A stretch of 7,306 bases of DNA from an uncultured Brevibacterium sp. (GTDB taxonomy: Bacteria > Actinomycetota > Actinomycetes > Actinomycetales > Brevibacteriaceae), in assembly GCA_902489185.1 (NCBI GenBank), contig CABTZC010000099.1, forward strand, positions 1 to 7,306, in the 5' to 3' direction. Position numbers and translations under genes: made by a program. Below the pieces are notes generated by a model. It saw only the letters and a program-made list of their open reading frames with translations. It did no database searches and was not told the DNA's origin. Positions 1 to 6,691 of this stretch are shown piece after piece. Positions within the stretch are counted from its first letter, which is position 1; every line of letters begins with the position of its first letter.

Positions 1-1075
1 ACCAGGTATTCGTTCATGAATCCGTAGCCACCGAAGATTTGCGTGGCGTCACGCGCGTTGTCCATCGCTGCATCACCGGCGATCAGCTTGGCAACAGCGG
101 CTTCCTTCTTGAACGGGAGGCCGGATTCCATGCGTGAGGCAGCCAGGTAGTACGCCGCGCGGGCAGCCACGACACGGGCTTCCATACGTGCGATCTTGAA
201 CTGGATTCCCTGGTAGTTGGCGATCGGCTTACCGAAGGTCACGCGTTCCTTCGCGTACCGCACCGACTCATCCACACACCCTTGCGCGGCACCCACGGAC
301 AGGGCGGCCACTGCAATACGACCTTCGTCCAGGATGCGTAGGAAGTTTGCGTAACCTCGGCCGCGTTCACCCAGCAGGTTTTCTTCTGGAACACGCACGT
401 TGCCGAAGGTCAGCGGGTGGGTGTCCGAGGAGTTCCAGCCCACCTTGTCGTAGGCAGGTTCAGCGGTGAAACCAGGGGTGCCAGATGGGATCATGATGGT
501 CGAAATCTCTGGCTTTTCCTTACCGTCGCGGCCCGTGCGGGTTCCGGTGACTGCGGTGGCGGTCACCAGGCGGGTGATGTCGGTTCCGGAGTTCGTGATG
601 AACTGCTTGGATCCGTTGATGACCCATTCGCCGTTTTCCAAAACAGCCTTCGTTTTGGTGCCGCCGGCGTCGGAACCGGCCTCGGCCTCGGTCAGCCCGA
701 AGGCAGCCAACCCGGAACCGTCGGTGAGCTTTGGCAGCCATTCCTGCTTCTGCTCTTCGGTTCCAAAGCGGTAGATGGGCATGGCTCCCAGCGAAACCCC
801 GGCCTCCAGCGTGATGGCCAGGGACTGGTTGTTGCGGGCCAGTTCTTCAATCGCCAGGCACAGGGCGAAGTAGTCGCCGCCCATTCCGCCGTACTTCTCA
901 TCAAACGGCAGACCGAACAGACCCATCTGGCCCATTTTTGCGACTAGCTTGTAGGGGAATTCGTGCTTGGCGTCGAGTTCCGCGCTGACCGGTGCGACTT
1001 CTTCGTCTGAGAACTTCGCAACCTGCTGACGTAGGGATTCGTATTCTTCCGGCAACTGGCCGGGCATAAATGTGA

Positions 1076-1079
<4 letters not shown>
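1..1079 (-). CDS. Acyl-CoA dehydrogenase (3' end cut by window edge)
   Basis: This FAD-dependent acyl-CoA dehydrogenase would oxidise an acyl-CoA to the 2-enoyl-CoA in the cytoplasm. The window holds 359 codons without a stop; family members have about 380-390, so roughly 25-40 residues lie beyond the left edge. Family signature 1 is intact at residues 128-140 (GLTEAEAGSDAGG). Signature 2 starts at Q347 (QIFGGYGF) and is cut off. The C-terminal Glu that acts as base in MCAD/SCAD-type enzymes would lie outside the window. The ATG at 1079 is favoured because GAGGA sits 6 nt upstream (1086-1090) and because it forms an ATGA overlap with the stop of the carboxylase alpha gene, implying translational coupling. 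By operon position it resembles mycobacterial FadE19. Isovaleryl-CoA or another branched short-chain acyl-CoA is the likely substrate, but that is inference from context. Confidence 0.93.
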
Positions 1080-3064
<1,985 letters not shown>

Positions 3065-3071
3065 GTCGATG

Positions 3072-4685
3072 TCACATCCTGAAAACGCCGTAGCCAGCAG
3101 AGTTAAGCGGACGCTCAAGTGGGGCGTAGCGCGCGGCTTCCAGGGCCAGCGCTAGCACTTGGCGGGTCTGCGATGGTTCGATGATCCCGTCATCCCACAA
3201 GCGAGCAGTTGAGTAGTAGGGGTTACCTTGGTCTTCGTACTGTTGGAGCACGGGGGCCTTGAAGGCGTTCTCTTCTTCGACAGGCCAGTCTTCGCCACGG
3301 GCTTCCATTTGGTCGCGCTTGACGGTTGCCAGAACGCTGGCCGCCTGCTCACCACCCATGACCGAGATTCGCGTGTTGGGCCACATCCATAGGAACCGAG
3401 GTGAGTAGGCGCGGCCGCACATGGAGTAGTTACCGGCACCGTAGGACCCGCCGATGATGACGGTGAACTTGGGCACGCGCGCGGTGGCCACGGCGTTGAC
3501 CATTTTGGCGCCGTGCTTGGCGATTCCGCCGGCTTCGTAGTCGCGGCCCACCATGAACCCGGTGATGTTTTGGAGGAACACAAGCGGGGTGTCGCGCTGG
3601 TCGCACAGTTCGATGAAGTGCGCGCCTTTTTGCGCCGATTCCCCGAACAGCACACCGTTGTTGGCGATGACGCCTACCGGGTGACCGTCGATGCGGGCGA
3701 ACCCGGTGATGAGGGTATTGCCGTATTCGGCTTTGAATTCGTGGAATTCGGATCCGTCGACGATGCGGGCGATGACCTGGTGAACATCGTACGGGGTTTT
3801 GAGGTCCGCGGGTACCACGTGGGTGAGTTCGTCCGAGGTGTATTTGGGTTCTTGAGGTTCGACCCGCTCCCATGCGGGGGCAGGTGCGGCGGGCAGCGTG
3901 GCGACGATGTCGCGCATGATTTCGAGTGCGTGGTCGTCGTTGGCTGCGAGGTGGTCGGCAACGCCCGAGGTGCGTGCGTGGAGCGCTCCCCCGCCCAGTT
4001 CTTCTGCGGTGACGACTTCACCTGTGGCGGCTTTCACCAAGGGCGGTCCGCCCAAAAAGATGGTTCCTTGTTCGTTGACGATGATGGATTCGTCAGCCAT
4101 GGCGGGCACGTATGCACCACCGGCGGTACACGATCCCATGACCGCGGCGAGCTGTGGGATCCCAGCTGCCGACATGGTGGCCTGGTTGTAAAAGATGCGG
4201 CCAAAGTGTTCACGGTCGGGGAACACGTCGTCTTGATTGGGCAGGTTCGCTCCCCCGGAGTCCACGAGGTAGATACATGGGAGTTTGTTTTCACGTGCGA
4301 TTTCTTGTGCGCGCAGGTGTTTTTTGACGGTCATGGGGTAGTACGTCCCACCTTTGACCGTGGCGTCGTTGGCCACGATCACGCAGATACGCCCGTTGAC
4401 CAGTCCCATTCCGGTGATGATGCCGGCACCCGGCGAGTCGTCGTTGTACATGCCATTGGCTGCCAGCGCCGAGAATTCGAGGAAGGGGCTGCCGGGGTCG
4501 AGCAGACGTTCCACGCGATCACGTGGGAGAAGCTTGCCGCGATCCAGATGTTTTTGCCTGGACCGTTCCGAACCACCCAACGCGGTCTGGGCGTTGCGAG
4601 CGCGCAGTTCGTCAATGAGCTGGCTGTGCGCGTGTGCGAATTCTTCCGCTGTGCTCGGGTCCGGAGGTGTACCAATGGCGCGCAT
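3072..4685 (-). CDS. accD1: Acyl-CoA carboxylase carboxyltransferase (beta) subunit, 3-methylcrotonyl-CoA carboxylase type
   Basis: This 537-residue subunit transfers CO2 from carboxybiotin to an acyl-CoA. In 3-methylcrotonyl-CoA carboxylase the product is 3-methylglutaconyl-CoA, a step of leucine breakdown. Two crotonase-like halves are visible. The N-half has GSCTAGGAYVPAM (184-196) and the C-half has GGSYGAGNYSMCGRAYSPRF (412-431) followed by SVMGGEQAA (441-449). The GAGNYSMCGRAYSPRF block is typical of methylcrotonyl/geranyl-CoA carboxylases, whereas acetyl/propionyl-CoA types have a GGAYDVM-like block. AGGAG 6 nt before the ATG at 4685 decides the start. An upstream in-frame ATG at 4736 would add 17 residues, but it lies inside the likely -10 box and lacks a Shine-Dalgarno. 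It is the first gene of the leftward operon and matches M. tuberculosis AccD1 in family and gene order. Geranyl-CoA carboxylase is a less likely alternative. Confidence 0.95.
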   Translation of the reverse strand: MRAIGTPPDPSTAEEFAHAHSQLIDELRARNAQTALGGSERSRQKHLDRGKLLPRDRVERLLDPGSPFLEFSALAANGMYNDDSPGAGIITGMGLVNGRICVIVANDATVKGGTYYPMTVKKHLRAQEIARENKLPCIYLVDSGGANLPNQDDVFPDREHFGRIFYNQATMSAAGIPQLAAVMGSCTAGGAYVPAMADESIIVNEQGTIFLGGPPLVKAATGEVVTAEELGGGALHARTSGVADHLAANDDHALEIMRDIVATLPAAPAPAWERVEPQEPKYTSDELTHVVPADLKTPYDVHQVIARIVDGSEFHEFKAEYGNTLITGFARIDGHPVGVIANNGVLFGESAQKGAHFIELCDQRDTPLVFLQNITGFMVGRDYEAGGIAKHGAKMVNAVATARVPKFTVIIGGSYGAGNYSMCGRAYSPRFLWMWPNTRISVMGGEQAASVLATVKRDQMEARGEDWPVEEENAFKAPVLQQYEDQGNPYYSTARLWDDGIIEPSQTRQVLALALEAARYAPLERPLNSAGYGVFRM

Positions 4686-4691
4686 TGTGAA

Positions 4692-4696
4692 CTCCT
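4692..4696 (-). promoter_or_regulatory. Ribosome binding site of the carboxyltransferase gene
   Basis: AGGAG on the minus strand, 6 nt before the ATG at 4685. It is the only good Shine-Dalgarno near the candidate starts and favours 4685 over the in-frame ATG at 4736. Confidence 0.75.
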
Positions 4697-4731
4697 GTGT
4701 TCCTGTGCTGGCTGTGGGGCCAGCAACGTTC

Positions 4732-4737
4732 AGCATA
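4732..4737 (-). promoter_or_regulatory. Putative -10 box of the carboxylase operon promoter
   Basis: TATGCT fits TANNNT and would start an RNA near 4725, giving a leader of about 40 nt before the ATG at 4685. No convincing -35 box is visible. The palindromic operator directly abuts it upstream, so bound repressor would block polymerase. An alternative -10, TAGTAT at 4777-4772, would place the operator downstream of the start site instead. Confidence 0.45.
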
Positions 4738-4738
4738 C

Positions 4739-4757
4739 GATCACTCAGTGAGTGATC
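4739..4757. promoter_or_regulatory. Palindromic operator, probably for the adjacent TetR-family regulator
   Basis: GATCACTCAGTGAGTGATC is a perfect inverted repeat with 9-bp arms around one central base. An overlapping 10-bp palindrome, AGTGATCACT, sits at 4751-4760. It lies between the divergent tetR and carboxylase operon starts, next to the -10 of one and over the expected -35 zone of the other, which is where an autoregulated TetR repressor binds. Binding itself is inferred from placement and symmetry. A TetR-type repressor (BkaR) is known for branched-chain keto-acid genes in mycobacteria; I cannot confirm that its site matches. Confidence 0.8.
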
Positions 4758-4770
4758 ACTAACTGAAAGC

Positions 4771-4776
4771 TATACT
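4771..4776 (+). promoter_or_regulatory. -10 box of the tetR promoter (leaderless arrangement)
   Basis: TATACT lies exactly 7 nt before the ATG at 4784, so transcription would begin at or next to the A of the start codon. No Shine-Dalgarno is present in the 7 nt. The -35 zone falls within the 4739-4757 palindrome and has no consensus hexamer. Confidence 0.65.
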
Positions 4777-4783
4777 AGCTGGC

Positions 4784-5389
4784 ATGGCCACGTCAGACAA
4801 GGGAATTTCTCGCCAGCATGCAAAGGCGCAGCGACGCGAAGCGATCATGGAATCAGCGAAGGTGCTGTTCGCCCGGCACGGCTTCTTGGCGGTGAGCATT
4901 GACGACATTGGACATGGCGCAGGAGTGTCGGGTCCTGCGGTGTATCGGCACTTTCCGTCCAAGGAAGCGATTCTGTCGGAACTGCTGGTGGGGATCTCGA
5001 ATTACCTCAAAGCAGGTGGTGGGCACATTGTCGAAAATTGGAAGGCGACTTCATCCAAAGACATCTTGATTAAGCTGATCGACTTCCACCTGACGTTCGC
5101 TGTCACGGAGTCGGAGCTCATTCGCATTCACGACCGTGACTTGGGCAGCCTACCCCTTGATGGGCAGAATCGGGTGCGTGCGTTGCAGCGGGCGTATGTC
5201 GATCGGTGGGTGAGTGTGCTGACTGCGATGTCCAACCTGACCCGTGATGAAGCTACTGTGCGAGTCCACGCGATTTTTGGGATGCTCAACTCCACACCGT
5301 ATGTGGTGCGGCGCAAGCCGGAGGAAGTGATTCGGCAGCAGTTGCGCCGGGCGGCGTTGGCCTCACTTGAGATCGACCCGGATACGTGA
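4784..5389 (+). CDS. TetR-family transcriptional regulator of the divergent acyl-CoA operon
   Basis: This 201-residue protein has the usual TetR length and layout. A basic N-terminal tail (residues 1-20) leads into a three-helix DNA-binding domain: QRREAIMESAKVLFARHGF (16-34), then the helix-turn-helix at about 38-58 (SIDDIGHGAGVSGPAVYRHF) and SKEAIL. The C-terminal helical half (65-200) should hold the ligand pocket and dimer interface; it has no motif that names the ligand. Divergent transcription from the carboxylase operon and the palindrome between them suggest repression of that operon and of itself, relieved by a pathway acyl-CoA or related metabolite. That is inference. No Shine-Dalgarno precedes the ATG, and the -10 spacing points to a leaderless mRNA. 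Identity as a regulator is secure; the target set is not. Confidence 0.93.
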   Translation: MATSDKGISRQHAKAQRREAIMESAKVLFARHGFLAVSIDDIGHGAGVSGPAVYRHFPSKEAILSELLVGISNYLKAGGGHIVENWKATSSKDILIKLIDFHLTFAVTESELIRIHDRDLGSLPLDGQNRVRALQRAYVDRWVSVLTAMSNLTRDEATVRVHAIFGMLNSTPYVVRRKPEEVIRQQLRRAALASLEIDPDT

Positions 5390-5402
5390 TGCTGGCTGGT
5401 TT

Positions 5403-5433
5403 AGGCGGCGCCCCGAGGTGTGGCGCGCCTTTA
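5403..5433. terminator. Hairpin terminator between convergent genes
   Basis: AGGCG-G-CGCC (5403-5412) pairs with GGCGCGCCT (5422-5430): nine base pairs with one bulged G and a 9-nt loop. It fills the 41-nt gap between the tetR stop (5389) and the stop of the stress-protein gene (5431-5433). The T-runs on either side are only three long, so intrinsic strength is uncertain. Its position suggests bidirectional use. Confidence 0.5.
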
Positions 5434-6348
5434 GTCGACGATCCTGCGGTTTGCCAGGCGTGGGTCGTCACGGAAGGACACCAACATGAGTGAGGTGTTG
5501 ACGGCGTCGATCACTTGGCTGGCTGTGCGACCCAGTTGAACTGCCATTCCAGCGAAGAGACCCAGCCCGCGCTTACCCATCACAAGAAGGCGGGCGTTTG
5601 CGGAGGCGGCGATGAGCACCTCGGCGGCGGGGCCCTGCGCGTACTCAACGGATACGTCCAACCCTGGCACTTCCGAACGCAACCACGTGAGGTCGAACTC
5701 TGTCTGCGCATGGGTGCGTTCGCTGTCACCCAGAGGGTCAACGCCCACGACCACGCGTAGCGGCAGGCCGGCATTGACGGCGAAGTCGGCGGCGTCCAGG
5801 GCAGCCACACTGGAGTATTCGGACGTGTCCATCCCCACGACGACCGAGTCGCCGGTGTCGCCCGGCCGGTAGATGAGCACGGGGCACAGGGAGTGGCCGG
5901 GGAGACCGCGGCTGGTGCGTCCGATTCGGCCAGCGAATTTCTGGTCTGCGCCGTGGTGGCCAATGACCAGGAGGCCTGCATCGTCGCCCAGAGCGGCGAG
6001 TTGTTCTGCTGGGTCGCCTGCGATGACGCGGGTTTTGATGGGCGCCGAGGTGGTTCCGGAGTCCGTGCGCGTGGATTCGAGTTGGGTGCGCAGATCGTCC
6101 AGCATGGCTTGACACTTTTGGCGATCTTCTTCGCTGGGTGTTGCCGGCTGCACTGCAGGCAGGGAACCGGTGTATGGGGTCGTTACGTCACCGGGGGCGG
6201 GCAACACTGGGCTCGCACCGTCTGGGATCACTGCCACCAGCACGATTTCGCGTGCTTCTGCGAAGTGCGCCAGGGCAAAATGGGCCGCTTCACGTGCGGA
6301 ATCCGAGTCATCAATACCCACAACAACGCTGGCGCGCGACAGTTTCAT
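5431..6348 (-). CDS. Tandem-domain universal stress protein (UspA family)
   Basis: The 305-residue protein is two fused UspA-like domains, the usual actinobacterial form. Domain 1 spans about 6-162, from VVVGIDDSDSARE to CPVLIYR; domain 2 spans about 168-292, from VVVGMDTSEYSS to NTSLMLVSF. Such proteins are soluble, often bind ATP or cAMP, and accumulate in stress, hypoxia or slow growth. The ATP-loop pattern G-x2-G-x9-G-[ST] appears in domain 1 as G130-x2-G133-x9-G143 followed by Arg-Thr. In domain 2 it is stretched by two residues (G258-x2-G261-x11-G273, also Arg-Thr), so nucleotide binding is uncertain. The start at 6348 is supported by GAGG six nt upstream within GAGGTGG (6352-6358). It is monocistronic in this window, convergent with tetR and divergent from the CRISPR region. 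No specific role can be assigned. Confidence 0.93.
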   Translation of the reverse strand: MKLSRASVVVGIDDSDSAREAAHFALAHFAEAREIVLVAVIPDGASPVLPAPGDVTTPYTGSLPAVQPATPSEEDRQKCQAMLDDLRTQLESTRTDSGTTSAPIKTRVIAGDPAEQLAALGDDAGLLVIGHHGADQKFAGRIGRTSRGLPGHSLCPVLIYRPGDTGDSVVVGMDTSEYSSVAALDAADFAVNAGLPLRVVVGVDPLGDSERTHAQTEFDLTWLRSEVPGLDVSVEYAQGPAAEVLIAASANARLLVMGKRGLGLFAGMAVQLGRTASQVIDAVNTSLMLVSFRDDPRLANRRIVD

Positions 6349-6374
6349 GATCCACCTCGAAGTCGAACAACCGG

Positions 6375-6404
6375 ATTATGCCCAGCTTAGCCGAGTGGTG
6401 GCGA
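6375..6404 (-). promoter_or_regulatory. Putative promoter of the universal stress protein gene
   Basis: On the minus strand CATAAT (6380-6375) matches 5 of 6 of the -10 consensus. TCGCCA (6404-6399), 18 nt upstream, matches 4 of 6 of TTGACA. The RNA would start near 6368, about 20 nt before the ATG and just upstream of its Shine-Dalgarno. Confidence 0.45.
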
Positions 6405-6420
6405 TCACGCTGTGTGGAGA

Positions 6421-6469
6421 ACATGCATGTAGAGGTGAAAGCGTCCGGGGCACTCTATTCAATTTGAAT
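6421..6469. repeat. Two short palindromes between the stress-protein promoter and the tracrRNA 3' end
   Basis: ACATGCATGT (6421-6430) is a perfect 10-bp palindrome about 17 bp upstream of the stress gene's putative -35. ATTCAATTTGAAT (6457-6469) is a 6+1+6 inverted repeat 7 nt beyond the tracrRNA terminator stem. Either could be a protein-binding site. I recognise no known operator, and short palindromes also occur by chance. I see no coding potential in 6349-6476. Confidence 0.35.
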
Positions 6470-6470
6470 G

Positions 6471-6547
6471 ACGAATCCCCCGACACAAGGTGTCGGGGGA
6501 TAGAGAAATCAAGACAAAAAGTCTTTTGTTGAGAATCGTCACTTCTT
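6471..6547 (-). ncRNA. Putative tracrRNA of a type II CRISPR-Cas system
   Basis: Read leftward, the RNA opens with an anti-repeat, AGTGACGATTCTCAAC (6543-6528). It pairs with the first 16 nt of the crRNA-sense repeat (starting GTTGGGAATCG) with 15 Watson-Crick pairs, one G-U and no gap. Next come a 5-bp hairpin with a T5 loop (AAGAC/GTCTT, 6525-6511) in the nexus position, a single-stranded stretch beginning GATTTCTC, and a perfect 10-bp GC-rich hairpin (6499-6477). Total length is about 75 nt, usual for short type II-C tracrRNAs. From memory, the order anti-repeat, nexus, UUGAUU-like linker, GC-rich hairpin resembles the Corynebacterium diphtheriae Cas9 tracrRNA. It would pair with pre-crRNA for RNase III processing and anchor the guide in Cas9. 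The 5' end is inferred from the promoter and the 3' end from the hairpin. Confidence 0.82.
6477..6499 (-). terminator. 3' hairpin/terminator of the tracrRNA
   Basis: CCCCCGACAC and GTGTCGGGGG pair perfectly over 10 bp around a 3-nt loop. On the minus strand the downstream sequence is ATTCGTCATT, a poor U-tract, so release may be partial. On the plus strand there is no T-run either. Its position at the end of the predicted tracrRNA suggests it also serves as the 3' Cas9-binding hairpin. Confidence 0.6.
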
Positions 6548-6553
6548 CAAACG

Positions 6554-6582
6554 ATGCTAACCCCTTCACATGTGCGTGTCCA
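6554..6582 (-). promoter_or_regulatory. Promoter of the putative tracrRNA
   Basis: On the minus strand TGGACA (6582-6577, 5 of 6 of TTGACA) is separated by exactly 17 nt from TAGCAT (6559-6554, fits TANNNT). Transcription would start near 6547, four nucleotides before the anti-repeat. Such exact placement directly upstream of an otherwise unexplained anti-repeat supports both calls. Confidence 0.65.
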
Positions 6583-6617
6583 GTTTTCTGCATTTCCGCA
6601 AAAACTGGACATGCACA
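6571..6617. repeat. Long inverted repeat overlapping the tracrRNA promoter
   Basis: Positions 6571-6587 pair with 6601-6617 over 17 continuous positions, with only one G-T wobble. Inside, TGC/GCA (6589-6591 with 6598-6600) extends the pairing after a bulged C, leaving a 6-nt loop. Each arm carries CTGGACA in opposite orientation, and the left arm supplies the tracrRNA -35 box. It could be a regulator's operator, a cruciform, or the 5' hairpin of a longer tracrRNA. No T-tract directly follows it on either strand, so a terminator role is less likely. Confidence 0.75.
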
Positions 6618-6656
6618 CGCCAAGTTTCCCCATTTTTTCGCGACGCAAAGTGCCTC

Positions 6657-6680
6657 AGATCGCCTTAAAATAGGCGATCT
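6657..6680. repeat. Hairpin flanking the last CRISPR repeat
   Basis: AGATCGCCT and AGGCGATCT form a perfect 9-bp stem with a 6-nt loop, TAAAAT, ending 11 nt from the first base of the array. If the array is transcribed leftward, this sits just past the terminal repeat and could terminate or stabilise pre-crRNA, although no U-tract follows. In the plus direction the loop resembles a -10 box, but no -35 accompanies it. Confidence 0.55.
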
Positions 6681-6691
6681 CAGCGGATGCT

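Noticed and set aside
3065..3118. An 18-residue N-terminal extension of the carboxylase alpha subunit from a TTG
   Set aside because: It would overlap the upstream gene by 47 nt, has no Shine-Dalgarno, and precedes the family-conserved start MFTKILIANRGEIA.
4686..4736. A 17-residue N-terminal extension of the carboxyltransferase from an ATG at 4736
   Set aside because: That ATG lies within the likely -10 box and lacks a Shine-Dalgarno, while AGGAG is correctly spaced before the ATG at 4685.
3513..4751. A 412-codon plus-strand frame antisense to the carboxyltransferase gene
   Set aside because: The other strand encodes a full, highly conserved carboxyltransferase. The antisense frame is a GC-codon-bias shadow with no family resemblance.
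6465..6486. A plus-strand tracrRNA using the repeat-like TGACGAATCCC segment as its anti-repeat
   Set aside because: The match is shorter with an internal mismatch, it overlaps a strong hairpin arm, and no promoter precedes it on the plus strand. The minus-strand anti-repeat at 6528-6543 is clearly better.
6606..6691. A rightward CRISPR leader promoter (TGGACA at 6606-6611 or TAAAAT at 6666-6671)
   Set aside because: Neither hexamer has a good partner at normal spacing, and rightward transcription would give a crRNA sense that does not pair with the anti-repeat of the predicted tracrRNA. Array orientation still deserves an RNA test.
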